A DNA stretch of 64,000 nt. Origin: Actinomycetales bacterium. Its GTDB lineage: Bacteria > Actinomycetota > Actinomycetes > Actinomycetales > Cellulomonadaceae. Positions within the stretch are counted from its first letter, which is position 1; every line of letters starts with the position of its first letter. The stretch is from positions 186,001 to 250,000 of the forward strand of contig JAHLLI010000003.1 in assembly GCA_020444245.1 (NCBI GenBank), read 5' to 3'. Position numbers and translations under genes: made by a program. Shown here one piece after another: positions 33,036 through 41,395 of this stretch. The notes beneath the pieces are model-generated. The model made no database searches. It saw only the letters and a program-made list of their open reading frames with translations, and was not told where the DNA came from.

Positions 33036-33518
33036 ATGCTGGTCCGCCGGGTCGCCAGATCCCTGTTCGCCACCTGGTTCGCCGTCGAGGGATGGCAGGC
33101 ACTGCGCCACCCCTCGTCACACACCGCCCGGGTCCGATCCACCTGGGCGAACCTGGCCGGTCGCTTCGGCCTGCCGCCGGTGCCGGACGAGAGCCGGCTC
33201 AAGCTCGTGGCCCGCGCGCACGGCGGCGCGATGGTGGTCGCCGCCGGGATGCTCGTGGTCGGCAAGGCCCCGCGCACCAGCGCCCTGGCGCTCGCCGGTC
33301 TCACCGCACCGCTCGTCGTGGCCTACGTGCCGGCCAACCCCCGAGCGCTCCGCTCGATGCCCGCCGAGGACCGCGAACACCTGGTGCGTGCGGTCTCGAT
33401 GCTCGGCGGCGCGCTGCTGGCCGGGATCGACCACGAGGGCCGGCCGTCGTGGCGCTGGCGGATCGAGCAGGCACGCATCGACCGGGCCCTGGCGCGAGAA
33501 GCCGCCGCGGAGGGCTGA
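33036..33518 (+). CDS. DoxX family membrane protein
   Basis: The product has 160 residues and four probable membrane helices. [20 protein letters not shown] at the start and [17 protein letters not shown] are DoxX landmarks. DoxX proteins of actinobacteria have been linked to thiol and oxidative stress complexes with SodA and SseA. It is divergent from sigR, and the two promoters overlap in about 100 bases (TAGCGT at 32991-32996), so shared stress control is plausible. ATG 33036 follows GAGGGAGG. Confidence 0.85.
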   Translation: MLVRRVARSLFATWFAVEGWQALRHPSSHTARVRSTWANLAGRFGLPPVPDESRLKLVARAHGGAMVVAAGMLVVGKAPRTSALALAGLTAPLVVAYVPANPRALRSMPAEDREHLVRAVSMLGGALLAGIDHEGRPSWRWRIEQARIDRALAREAAAEG

Positions 33519-33570
33519 GCCGACGCCCGACGGCACCGGACCGCTCACCCGGCCGCACCGGCCGGGCCGG

Positions 33571-33576
33571 TAGCCT
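33571..33576 (+). promoter_or_regulatory. Candidate leaderless -10 (TAGCCT) of aroA
   Basis: It ends six bases before ATG 33583; no ribosome site precedes the ATG. Confidence 0.55.
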
Positions 33577-33582
33577 GCCCGC

Positions 33583-34860
33583 ATGATCTGGCCCGCACCG
33601 ACCGCCGACGCCCCGCTCGACGCGGTGGTCCAGGTGCCCGGGTCGAAGTCCCTGACCAACCGGCACCTCGTGCTCGCTGCGCTGGCCGACGGTCCCACGG
33701 TGCTGCGGGGCGCGCTCGCCTCGCGCGACACCGACCTGATGGCGGCGGCGCTGGTCGAGCTCGGCGCGCAGGACATGACCTGGCCGGGTGACGGCACGCT
33801 CCGGGTCGCTCCGCTGCGCGAACCGGGGTCGCAGACCCCCGACGCGCAGGTCGACTGCGGCCTGGCCGGCACCGTCATGCGGTTCCTGCCGCCCGTCGCG
33901 GCGTTGACCGGGCGGACGGTGCGGTTCGACGGCGACGCGCAGGCCAGGGTCCGACCGATGTCCCCGGTGCTCACCGCGCTGCGTGCGCTCGACGTCCACG
34001 TCGACGACGACGGTCGAGGGACGCTGCCGTTCACCGTCCGTGGACCGGCCCGCGGGGGCAACGTCGACGTCGACGCGAGCGCGTCGTCGCAGTTCGTCTC
34101 CGGGCTGCTGCTCGCGGCCGCGCGCATGCCGGGCGGGCTGACCGTGCGGCACACCGGCGCGACGCTGCCGAGCCTGCCGCACATCGCCATGACCGTCGCC
34201 GTGCTGCGCGACGCCGGGGTGGACGTGGACGACTCCCGCCCGGAGATCTGGCAGGTGCGCCCGGGCCCGATCGCCGGGCGCGACGTCCACATCGAGCCCG
34301 ACCTGTCCAACGCCGCGCCGTTCCTCGCCGCCGCGATGGTCGCTGGCGGGACGGTGCGGGTGCCGGGCTGGCCCGCGGCCACCACCCAGCCCGGCGCGAT
34401 GCTCCCCGAGCTGCTCGAGGCGATGGGCGGGCGCGCAGAGCTGGACGGCGACGTGCTGACGGTCTCCGGCGACGGCACCGTGCACGGCATCGACATCGAC
34501 CTGCGCGCGGCCAGCGAGCTCGCGCCGACCGTGGCCGCGCTCGCGGCGCTCGCCGACTCCCCCACCCGGCTGCGCGGCATCGCTCACATGCGAGGCCACG
34601 AGACCGACCGCCTGGCGGCGCTCGCCACCGAGCTGGGCCGGATCGGTACCCAGGCCGAGCAGACCGCCGACGGCCTGGTCATCACCCCGCGACCGCTGCG
34701 ACCTGCCGTCTGGCAGACCTACCACGACCACCGGATGGCGACCGCCGGCGCGCTGGTCGGGCTGCGCGTGCCCGGCGTCGAGGTGGTCGACGTGGAGACC
34801 ACCCGCAAGACGTTGCCCGGGTTCGTCGGGATGTGGACCGCCATGCTCGGGCGGGCCTGA
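33583..34860 (+). CDS. aroA: 3-phosphoshikimate 1-carboxyvinyltransferase (EPSP synthase)
   Basis: The product has 425 residues. The phosphate-binding start [18 protein letters not shown], the central LAGTVMRFL (class I-type LxGTxxR), [16 protein letters not shown] and the C-terminal YHDHRMATA with catalytic acid/base residues are all intact. It joins PEP to shikimate-3-phosphate in aromatic amino-acid synthesis. It heads an aroA-rsgA cluster as in other Actinobacteria. The gap to rsgA is 11 bases. Confidence 0.96.
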   Translation: MIWPAPTADAPLDAVVQVPGSKSLTNRHLVLAALADGPTVLRGALASRDTDLMAAALVELGAQDMTWPGDGTLRVAPLREPGSQTPDAQVDCGLAGTVMRFLPPVAALTGRTVRFDGDAQARVRPMSPVLTALRALDVHVDDDGRGTLPFTVRGPARGGNVDVDASASSQFVSGLLLAAARMPGGLTVRHTGATLPSLPHIAMTVAVLRDAGVDVDDSRPEIWQVRPGPIAGRDVHIEPDLSNAAPFLAAAMVAGGTVRVPGWPAATTQPGAMLPELLEAMGGRAELDGDVLTVSGDGTVHGIDIDLRAASELAPTVAALAALADSPTRLRGIAHMRGHETDRLAALATELGRIGTQAEQTADGLVITPRPLRPAVWQTYHDHRMATAGALVGLRVPGVEVVDVETTRKTLPGFVGMWTAMLGRA

Positions 34861-34871
34861 GCGGGGCGGGG

Positions 34872-35915
34872 ATGGCGCGGCAGTACGACGAGCGCGACGT
34901 CCGGGTCCGCCCCGGGCGGGGTTCGCGACCGCGCACCAAGCAGCGCCCGGAGCACGCGGACGCCGAGCGCGCCATGGTCACCGGCGTGGACCGGGGCCGC
35001 TACGCGCTGCTGATGGCCGACGGCGAACGCGAGGTCCAGGCGATGAAGGCCCGCGAGCTCGGCCGCACCCGCGTGGTGTGCGGGGATCGCGTGGACGTGG
35101 TCGGGGACACCAGCGGCCAGGAGGGCTCCCTGGCGCGGATCGTGCGGATCGCCGAGCGCAGCACCGTGCTGCGGCGCACGGCCGACGACACCGACCCCGT
35201 CGAGCGGGTCGTGGTGGCCAACGCCGACCAGCTCGTGGTGGTCACCGCGCTCGCCGACCCGCCGCCGCGCACCCGGCTGATCGACCGGTGTGTGGTGGCC
35301 GCCTACGACGCCGGGATGGACCTGCTGCTGTGCCTGACCAAGGCCGACCTGGCCGATCCGGCACCGCTCGTGGCGATGTACTCACCGCTCGGCGTGCAGA
35401 CCGTCGTGGTCGGTCGCGGCGAGGACGGCGGCTCCCACGTGGTCGAGGGTCTGGAGGACGTGCGTGCCCGGCTGGCCGGCCGGATGTCTGTGCTGGTCGG
35501 GCACTCCGGGGTGGGCAAGTCCACCCTGGTCAACGCCCTGGTCCCGGACGCGGACCGGGCGACCGGCGTGGTGAACGACGTCACCGGGCGCGGCCGGCAC
35601 ACGTCGTCCTCGGCCGTGGCGCTGCGCCTGCCCGACGGCGACACGTGGGTGATCGACACCCCGGGCGTGCGGTCCTTCGGCCTGGCGCACGTGCGGCCGG
35701 AGCGGATCCTCGCCGCGTTCGACGACCTTGCCGACGTCGCCGAGGAGCGCTGCCCGCGCGGGTGCACGCACGCGGCGGACGCGCCGGACTGCGCGCTGGA
35801 CGAGTGGGTGTCGCAGGCCGAGGACGCCCAGGAGAGCGCCGCGCGGGCGGATCGGGTGGACTCGCTGCGCCGACTCCTGGCCTCCCGGGCCGGTGAGAGC
35901 GACCCCGCACGCTAG
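34872..35915 (+). CDS. rsgA: Ribosome small-subunit GTPase RsgA
   Basis: The product has 347 residues. It has an OB-fold N-terminal part, then a circularly permuted GTPase: TKAD (G4) comes before GHSGVGKSTL (G1), GRGRHTSS (G2) and DTPGV (G3). A C-terminal zinc knuckle has CPRGCTHAADAPDC. It releases late 30S assembly factors. The first 40 residues are a basic, disordered extension common in actinobacterial RsgA. ATG 34872 follows GGCGGGG. Probably co-transcribed with aroA. Confidence 0.95.
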   Translation: MARQYDERDVRVRPGRGSRPRTKQRPEHADAERAMVTGVDRGRYALLMADGEREVQAMKARELGRTRVVCGDRVDVVGDTSGQEGSLARIVRIAERSTVLRRTADDTDPVERVVVANADQLVVVTALADPPPRTRLIDRCVVAAYDAGMDLLLCLTKADLADPAPLVAMYSPLGVQTVVVGRGEDGGSHVVEGLEDVRARLAGRMSVLVGHSGVGKSTLVNALVPDADRATGVVNDVTGRGRHTSSSAVALRLPDGDTWVIDTPGVRSFGLAHVRPERILAAFDDLADVAEERCPRGCTHAADAPDCALDEWVSQAEDAQESAARADRVDSLRRLLASRAGESDPAR

Positions 35916-35918
35916 CGT
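35913..35918 (+). promoter_or_regulatory. Candidate leaderless -10 (TAGCGT) of hisN
   Basis: It overlaps the rsgA stop codon and ends six bases before ATG 35925, so hisN has its own start within the cluster. Confidence 0.5.
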
Positions 35919-35924
35919 GCAGGC

Positions 35925-36728
35925 ATGAGCCCCCCCGAGGCACTGCGGTACGACGACGACCTGCGCCTGGCCCACGTGATCGCCGACCAGGTCGACGGCC
36001 TGACGATGTCGCGGTTCAAGGCCCAGGACCTGCGCGTGGAGACCAAGCCGGACACGACCCCGGTCACCGACGCTGACCGCGGCGCCGAGGACGTGGTCCG
36101 CTCCCAGCTCGGCAGGGCACGCCCGCGCGACGCGGTGCTCGGCGAGGAGATGGGCCTGACCGGCCACGGCTCCCGACGCTGGGTGGTCGACCCGATCGAC
36201 GGCACCAAGAACTTCGTCCGCGGGGTCCCGGTGTGGGCAACCCTCCTCGCCCTGGTGGACGACGGCGTCCCGGTGCTCGGTCTGGTCAGCGCGCCGGCAC
36301 TGGGCCGACGCTGGTGGGCCGCCGCCGGCTCGGGCGCGTGGAGCGGCAGGTCGCTGGCGTCGGCGTCCCGGCTGCACGTGTCGGGCGTCACCGACCTGGC
36401 CGACGCGTCGCTGGCGTACTCCTCGCTGACCGGCTGGGAGGCGACGGGGCGGCTGCCGGGGTTCCTCCACCTGGCCCGCACGGTGTGGCGCACCCGCGGG
36501 TACGGCGACTTCTGGTCCTACTGCCTGGTGGCCGAGGGCGCGGTGGACATCGCCACCGAACCCGAGCTCGCGCTGCACGACATGGCGGCGCTGGTGCCGA
36601 TCGTCACGGAGGCCGGCGGGACGTTCACGTCCCTGGAAGGCGAGCCCGGGCCGTTCGGCGGCAGCGCGGTGGCGACCAACGGGCCGCTGCACCAGCGGGT
36701 GGTCGACCTGCTCCAGCCGTCCCTGTGA
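35925..36728 (+). CDS. hisN: Histidinol-phosphatase of the inositol-monophosphatase family
   Basis: The product has 267 residues. The metal-binding motifs are GEEMG (Glu), WVVDPIDGTKNFVRG (Asp pair) and the late EPELALHDMAAL (Asp), matching actinobacterial HisN. It removes phosphate from histidinol phosphate. Other IMPase substrates such as inositol phosphate are possible, but the TKNFVRGVPVWATL segment favours HisN. It is last of the aroA-rsgA-hisN row and meets the next gene convergently. Confidence 0.9.
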   Translation: MSPPEALRYDDDLRLAHVIADQVDGLTMSRFKAQDLRVETKPDTTPVTDADRGAEDVVRSQLGRARPRDAVLGEEMGLTGHGSRRWVVDPIDGTKNFVRGVPVWATLLALVDDGVPVLGLVSAPALGRRWWAAAGSGAWSGRSLASASRLHVSGVTDLADASLAYSSLTGWEATGRLPGFLHLARTVWRTRGYGDFWSYCLVAEGAVDIATEPELALHDMAALVPIVTEAGGTFTSLEGEPGPFGGSAVATNGPLHQRVVDLLQPSL

Positions 36729-36746
36729 CGGACCGGCCGGTGCCCC

Positions 36747-37208
36747 TCAGGCCCGGCCGGCGGCCAGCGCGGGCAGCTCGCCCACGTCGTACCAGAGCAG
36801 GTCGCGCTCCACGAGCCGGTCGGCGGCGAGCTCGTCGCCGGCCAGGGCGGCCGTGACGTCCGGTCCGGCGGCCTCCTCGTCGACGTGCGCGCAGGCCACG
36901 TCCTCCCAGGTCACAGCAACGAGCAGCCGGACGGCGCTGGGCACCTCGCTCTCGTCGAGCGGTGCGACGTCGTCCGCGTCGACGTCGGCGGCGACCACGA
37001 CACGGCGGGGCACCGCGCCCGCGGCCTGCTCGCCGAGCAGCTCGAGGCTGTCGTCGGCGGCGAGGAGCTGGGCGGAGAACTCCAGGCCCTCCTCGTCCTC
37101 GTCGGGCAGCGCGACGCGCAGCGCCGGGGTCACCGCGTGGACGACGCGCGGGCCCAGGCCGGTGGGATCGGCGAGCTCGGCCATGGTCGCGGGCAGGTAG
37201 ATGCGCAC
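36747..37208 (-). CDS. DUF6912-family protein
   Basis: The product has 153 residues, acidic and alpha/beta. It starts RIYLPATMAELAD, the conserved beginning of a small actinobacterial family (DUF6912), with RVVVAADVDADDV in the middle and LLWYDVGEL near the end. No catalytic motif is seen. GTG 37208 lies four bases past the stop of the CpaE-like gene, so it is the last gene of the SAF-cpaE-DUF6912 operon. Function unknown. Confidence 0.78.
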   Translation of the reverse strand: MRIYLPATMAELADPTGLGPRVVHAVTPALRVALPDEDEEGLEFSAQLLAADDSLELLGEQAAGAVPRRVVVAADVDADDVAPLDESEVPSAVRLLVAVTWEDVACAHVDEEAAGPDVTAALAGDELAADRLVERDLLWYDVGELPALAAGRA

Positions 37209-37212
37209 GTCC

Positions 37213-38445
37213 TCAGTGTGCCGCGCCCGCGGCCAGCTCGGTGCGCAACGCACCGGCGAGGTCGACCAGCCCGCGGTGGAGCGCCGAGCCGCGTGCCGCC
37301 TCCCCCGGCAGCCGCCCGGCCAGCATCGCGGCGTCGCAGGCGCTCTGGTCCCAGCCGAGCAGGTGCGGGTCCTCGACGCCGGCGTAGCGGGACAGCGCGT
37401 CACGCACGGCGTCGGCGGGCCGGGTGCCGGCGACGGCCGCGCGAACCTTGGTGACCACCACGAACCTGCGGACGCCGGGGACGAGGTCGTCCAGGTCCAT
37501 CAGGCCACGCACCAGGCGCTGGAGCCCGATCGGGTCCGCGGCGCCGACCACCACCACCGCGTCGGCCTCGGTGAGCGCCGAGATCGTGGCTCCGTTGCGC
37601 TGCGGCGCGCGCGTGTCGTAGCTCAGGGCCTCGTCGCGCTCGAGGCAGAACCCGCAGTCGACCACGGTCCACGGGTCGAGCTCGCGGGCCGCCGCCCAGA
37701 CCTGCTCCAGGTGCGCGGCGGGCACCTCGGGCCAGCGGTCCGGCCGGCTGATCCCGCTGAGCACACGCACCCCGGGAACCACGACGGGGGTCAGCGCACC
37801 GAGCGCGAGGCGGTCCAGGCGGCCCGTCGCCGCGGCGCGACAGGCCGCGGCGATCCCCGGCGCCTCGTCGAGCATCCCGATCGTCGCCGCGACGGTGCCG
37901 CCGTAGGTGTCGGCGTCGACCAGCAGGCACCCCTCGTCGCCGAGGGCCTCGGCCAGACCCAGCGCGACGGTGGTCCGACCCGGCGCTCCGGTGGGCCCCC
38001 AGACCGCGACGAGGTGTCCGCGGTCGTGGTCCGCCACGGGCGGAGGCTCCGGCACTGGCGGACGCTCCGGCGCGGGATGGTCGGCGGTCCGCTCGCCCCG
38101 GCCGGCGAGCTCCCCGACCGCCTGTGCGACCGCGTCGGGCCGGTCGGCGGGCACGAGCACGTCGGCCCCGAGCCGGGTGGCGCGCTCCTCGTCCCAGCCG
38201 GCCGCCTCGTCGACGAGCAGCGCCACCCACGCGCGCGAGCCGTGCAGGTGACGCACGCCCTCGCGGTCCAGGCCAGGCAGGTCCGCCGAGACCACCACGA
38301 CCCGGCCCAACCCGGCCGCGGCCGCCGAGAGTAGCTCGGCGAGATCGGCGCAGCGGCGGGCGACGCTGAGCCGGCCGACCTGGGTCAGCGCCCGCACCAC
38401 GGCGGCCTCGCCGGGTCCGCGCACCGCGCACAGCACGGCGGTCAC
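37213..38445 (-). CDS. CpaE/MinD-like P-loop ATPase
   Basis: The product has 410 residues. Residues 1-130 resemble a degenerate receiver domain (VVVVSADLPGLDREGVRHL). The ATPase part starts at VAVWGPTGAPGRTTVALGLAE, a deviant Walker A where GAPGRTT replaces the GGVGKTT of MinD. CLLVDADTYGG and VVDCGF follow as switch motifs. CpaE proteins localise Tad pilus machinery in other bacteria, but no tad gene is present. The GTG overlaps the SAF gene stop as GTGA. Confidence 0.85.
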   Translation of the reverse strand: MTAVLCAVRGPGEAAVVRALTQVGRLSVARRCADLAELLSAAAAGLGRVVVVSADLPGLDREGVRHLHGSRAWVALLVDEAAGWDEERATRLGADVLVPADRPDAVAQAVGELAGRGERTADHPAPERPPVPEPPPVADHDRGHLVAVWGPTGAPGRTTVALGLAEALGDEGCLLVDADTYGGTVAATIGMLDEAPGIAAACRAAATGRLDRLALGALTPVVVPGVRVLSGISRPDRWPEVPAAHLEQVWAAARELDPWTVVDCGFCLERDEALSYDTRAPQRNGATISALTEADAVVVVGAADPIGLQRLVRGLMDLDDLVPGVRRFVVVTKVRAAVAGTRPADAVRDALSRYAGVEDPHLLGWDQSACDAAMLAGRLPGEAARGSALHRGLVDLAGALRTELAAGAAH

Positions 38446-39083
38446 GGCACCACCCCGGCGACGGGGACCACCTCGACCGACCCGTCGGAGGCCAAGGCCC
38501 CGAGTACCTCGGGCAACCGGTCGACCGGGACCAGCACGTGCACCGTGGTCCCGCCCCCCACCGAGAAGGCTCCGCCGGCGTCGGAGACCTCCGCGACGGT
38601 CAGCCCGGTCGCGAGCTGCCGGGGCTCGCCGGGCGGGTCCCCGGAGCCGGCGTCCGGCACGAACCACAGGTCCACGCTGGCCCCGGGCACCACCTGCTCG
38701 GACAGCGCCGCCTTCGACGTCACCGACACCGAGCGCACGTCGAGCGCGGTGGCCGGCGCGACGGCCCCGAGCGGCACCATCTCGCCCGGACCGACGGTTC
38801 GCACGGCGACCAGGGCGTCCTCGACGGGACGGTCGGCCCGCAGGTACAGGTCCCCGGCCTCGGCGAGCCGTACCTGACGGACCACGAGCGCGTCGACGTC
38901 GACCTCGTCCCCGGGCACCAGCGCCGACGGCGTCGCCAGGACCGGGACGGTGCGTCCGGCGGCGGCGACCGCGTACCCACCGAGCGCCACGGACAGCGCG
39001 ACCAGCACCAGCCCGCCGAGCAGCCGCGGGTCCCGCCAGCCGGGTCTGCGTAGACGGACCGCCGGCGGACTCACTGTGGTCAT
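38442..39083 (-). CDS. SAF-domain membrane protein (CpaB/FlgA-like)
   Basis: The product has 213 residues. One N-terminal membrane helix (about 22-42) precedes an extracytoplasmic SAF domain (TPSALVPGDEVDVDALVVRQVRLAEAG, DALVAVRTVGPGEMVPLGAV). SAF proteins such as CpaB/RcpC assist pilus secretion or bind glycans. ATG 39083 follows GGGGGAG. It is first in a three-gene operon with a CpaE-like ATPase, divergent from a BldC-like regulator. Confidence 0.86.
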   Translation of the reverse strand: MTTVSPPAVRLRRPGWRDPRLLGGLVLVALSVALGGYAVAAAGRTVPVLATPSALVPGDEVDVDALVVRQVRLAEAGDLYLRADRPVEDALVAVRTVGPGEMVPLGAVAPATALDVRSVSVTSKAALSEQVVPGASVDLWFVPDAGSGDPPGEPRQLATGLTVAEVSDAGGAFSVGGGTTVHVLVPVDRLPEVLGALASDGSVEVVPVAGVVP

Positions 39084-39182
39084 CTGGCTCCCCCTGTGTC
39101 GATGGCCCCGGCCCATCATGCCGGGTCGGCGCACGCACCGTGGCCGGGTGTGGACAACACGATCGGGTGGTGGCACGCGTGC

Positions 39183-39188
39183 CAGACT
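39183..39188 (+). promoter_or_regulatory. Candidate leaderless -10 (CAGACT)
   Basis: It ends six bases before GTG 39195 and is the same hexamer as before the C-S lyase gene. Confidence 0.4.
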
Positions 39189-39194
39189 GGCCGC

Positions 39195-39473
39195 GTGCCG
39201 CAGCGGTTCCTCAAGCTCCCGGACGTGTGCGAGGTGCTCAACATCTCGACGTCCCAGGCGTACGCCCTGGTCAACTCCGGCGACCTGCCCGCGATCCAGA
39301 TCGGCGGCCGCAACCAGTGGCGGGTCGAGGCCAGTGAGCTCGAGTCCTACATCCAGCGGATGTACGAGGAGACCCGCGAGCGCATCGAGCGCGAGCGCGA
39401 GGCCGCGGACCGCGAGCGGTCCGTCGAGGTGGCCCCCTCCCCCGAGGACGAGCCGGAGGACGGCGAGGCCTGA
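39195..39473 (+). CDS. Excisionase/BldC-like helix-turn-helix protein
   Basis: The product has 92 residues. An excisionase-type winged helix (LKLPDVCEVLNISTSQAYALVN, DLPAIQIGGRNQWRVEASEL) is followed by a highly charged helix with alternating Glu/Arg (YEETRERIEREREAADRERS) and an acidic tail. There is no linked integrase, so it is not a phage excisionase; the architecture is close to BldC with an added charged coiled coil. It is divergent from the SAF/CpaE operon and is a candidate regulator of it. Confidence 0.88.
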   Translation: MPQRFLKLPDVCEVLNISTSQAYALVNSGDLPAIQIGGRNQWRVEASELESYIQRMYEETRERIEREREAADRERSVEVAPSPEDEPEDGEA

Positions 39474-39504
39474 GCCGCCCCGGCCGCCCACGCCCCGCGC
39501 GCGG

Positions 39505-40035
39505 TCAGAGGCGGGTGACCACGTCGAGCGCGGCGGTGGCGACCGCGCGCCGTCGACCCGTGGGACGCAGGCTGTCCGGCGCCACCTCGGCGAGGTCGAG
39601 GTGGTCGGCCCCCACCGCGTCCACCCGGCCGACCAGGTCGGCTCCCGCCACCCGCAGCCGGACGACGGACCGGTCCTGGGCGATGCACCGCAGCACGTGG
39701 CCGAGCCCGAGGCGGGACAGCACCACCCCGGCGTCCACGGCCACCTGGTCGGTCAGGCCCGCCACGGCCGCGACGGCGTGGGTCGGCACCATGTGCTCGC
39801 GCGGGCCGTCGGCGAGCAGCAGCCAGGCGGGTCCGGCGTCGCGCACCTCACCCCGCACGGTGCCGCCGTCCCGCACCAGGACGTCGACGGGCCCGGCCTG
39901 GGCGCGCAGCCGGTCGGCCAGCCCGACGCGGGCTCGCTCGGCCCGGGTGCGGTCGGCCACCTCCTCCGCCCGGTCCGCGGCGTGGGCGGCGTCCAGCCGG
40001 GCCTCGAGGTCGGCGAACAGGTCGTCCCAGCGCAC
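39505..40035 (-). CDS. Conserved-looking hypothetical protein
   Basis: The product has 176 residues, cytosolic. A short helical N terminus (WDDLFADLEARLDAAHAAD) is followed by three to four similar beta units: VLVRDGGTVRGEVRDAGPAWLLLADG, VVRLRVAGADLVGRVDAVGADHLDLAE, each with a G-x-V-x-x-x-G turn as in small Sm-like or PRC-type barrels. This duplication is seen directly; a ligand is not. Start GTG 40035 is supported by TACCGT six bases upstream. It is divergent from dinB. No family name is recognised. Confidence 0.7.
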   Translation of the reverse strand: MRWDDLFADLEARLDAAHAADRAEEVADRTRAERARVGLADRLRAQAGPVDVLVRDGGTVRGEVRDAGPAWLLLADGPREHMVPTHAVAAVAGLTDQVAVDAGVVLSRLGLGHVLRCIAQDRSVVRLRVAGADLVGRVDAVGADHLDLAEVAPDSLRPTGRRRAVATAALDVVTRL

Positions 40036-40041
40036 GGGGAC

Positions 40042-40047
40042 ACGGTA
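40042..40047 (-). promoter_or_regulatory. Candidate leaderless -10 (TACCGT)
   Basis: It ends six bases before GTG 40035 and decides that start over the GTG two codons upstream. Confidence 0.5.
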
Positions 40048-40111
40048 TCGGCGGGCCCGCGGCTCGACGCGGGCCCCACAGACGCAGCCCCGGGCCCCTC
40101 GAGACTGGTGG

Positions 40112-40127
40112 TCGAACACCTGTTCGA
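40112..40127. promoter_or_regulatory. SOS box (LexA operator) of dinB
   Basis: TCGAACA, CC, TGTTCGA: perfect seven-base arms matching the Gram-positive/actinobacterial LexA consensus TCGAACRNRYGTTYGA. It fills the spacer directly before the TAGCAT -10 at 40129. Confidence 0.92.
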
Positions 40128-40128
40128 C

Positions 40129-40134
40129 TAGCAT
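40129..40134 (+). promoter_or_regulatory. Candidate leaderless -10 (TAGCAT) of dinB
   Basis: It begins two bases after the SOS box and ends six bases before ATG 40141. Confidence 0.6.
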
Positions 40135-40140
40135 CTCACC

Positions 40141-41394
40141 ATGGGCGCCGGCCCGACCATCCTGCACGCCGACCTCGACGCGTTCTACGCCTCGGTCGAG
40201 CAGCTGCTCACGCCCCAGCTGCGCGGCCGTCCTATCGCCGTCGGCGGCAGCCCGAGCGGCGGCGTCGTGCTCGCCGCGTCCTACGAGGCCAAGGCGTTCG
40301 GCGTGTCCGGCGGGATGCCCGGGTGGCGCGCGGCACGGCTGTGCCCGGAGCTGGTGTTCGTCGGGGGCCACTTCGACAGGTACCAGCCGATCGCGGACCG
40401 CGTGATGGACGTGCTCGCGGACGTGACCCCGCTCATCGAGCGGATCTCCATCGACGAGGCGTTCTGCGACATCTCCGGTGCGCAGCACCTGTTCGGCGAC
40501 GCCGCGGCCGTCGGGGCCCTGATCCGCCGCCGGGTGCGCGACGAGATCGGTCTGCCGATCTCGGTCGGCGCCGCCCGCACCAAGCACCTGGCGAAGATCG
40601 CCTCCCAGGTGGCCAAGCCCGACGGCCTCGTGGTGGTCCCGCTCGGCGGCGAGCGGGCGTTCCTCGACCCGCTGCCGGTGGACCTCGTGTGGGGCGTCGG
40701 GCCGGTCACCTCGGAGCGGCTCGCCTCCCGCGGGATCCGGACCATCGGGGACCTCGCCGCGACGCCGTCGACGGTCGTCGAGCGGCTGCTCGGGCACGCC
40801 GTGGGCCACAAGCTGCACGCGATGGCGGCGGACGACGACCCCCGCCGGGTGACGGGCGGCCGCCGGGCGCACTCGGTCGGGGCGCAGTCCGCCCTCGGAC
40901 GGCACTCCCCCACGCCGGAGCTGGTCCGCGCCACGCTCGCGCACCTGGCCGACCGGGTGAGCCGGAGGATGCGCGAGGGAGGGCGGGCCGGGCGCACCGT
41001 GACGGTCCGGGTGCGTTTCACCGAGCTGCGCTCGGTCACCCGCTCGCTCACCCTCGCCCAGCCGGTCGCGACGACGCTCACACTCACCGAGATCGCCGAG
41101 CGGCTCGCCTGGTCGGCGATCCACGACCACGAGGGCGCGGAGATCACCCTGCTCGCGGTGTCCGTCTCCCAGCTGTCCGAGCAGCGGGTGCTCCAGCTCG
41201 AGCTCGACCTCGAGCCGCCCGACCCCTGGCGGCCGGGGTCACCGACCGGCGCGGCCCGGTGGGCGGTCGACGCCTCGATGGACGCGATCCGCACGAGGTT
41301 CGGCCGCGACGCCGTGGGCTACGCGCCGGCCCTGCTGGCCCGGGACCGCGCCGTGCCCGAGGAGTTCCGGGAGCTGGCCGAGCACGAGGTCTGA
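40141..41394 (+). CDS. dinB: DNA polymerase IV (Y family)
   Basis: The product has 417 residues. The catalytic motifs ILHADLDAFYASVE and ISIDEAFCDIS give the three metal-binding acids. The palm, the helix-hairpin-helix thumb (WGVGPVTSERLASRGIRTIGDLA) and the little finger follow. QLELDL near residue 358 resembles a beta-clamp binding motif. It performs error-prone translesion synthesis. A consensus LexA box before the -10 shows that it belongs to the SOS regulon here, which is not so for all actinobacterial dinB copies. Confidence 0.96.
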   Translation: MGAGPTILHADLDAFYASVEQLLTPQLRGRPIAVGGSPSGGVVLAASYEAKAFGVSGGMPGWRAARLCPELVFVGGHFDRYQPIADRVMDVLADVTPLIERISIDEAFCDISGAQHLFGDAAAVGALIRRRVRDEIGLPISVGAARTKHLAKIASQVAKPDGLVVVPLGGERAFLDPLPVDLVWGVGPVTSERLASRGIRTIGDLAATPSTVVERLLGHAVGHKLHAMAADDDPRRVTGGRRAHSVGAQSALGRHSPTPELVRATLAHLADRVSRRMREGGRAGRTVTVRVRFTELRSVTRSLTLAQPVATTLTLTEIAERLAWSAIHDHEGAEITLLAVSVSQLSEQRVLQLELDLEPPDPWRPGSPTGAARWAVDASMDAIRTRFGRDAVGYAPALLARDRAVPEEFRELAEHEV

Positions 41395-41395
41395 G

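Noticed and set aside
36735-36765. Hairpin between hisN and the DUF6912 gene (CCGGCCGG arms)
   Set aside because: The arms are self-palindromic and run into the DUF6912 coding end; too ambiguous to list as a terminator.
39195-39473. Phage or integrative-element excisionase
   Set aside because: The fold is excisionase-like, but there is no integrase, attachment site or direct repeat nearby, and the gene sits in conserved backbone next to the SAF/CpaE operon.
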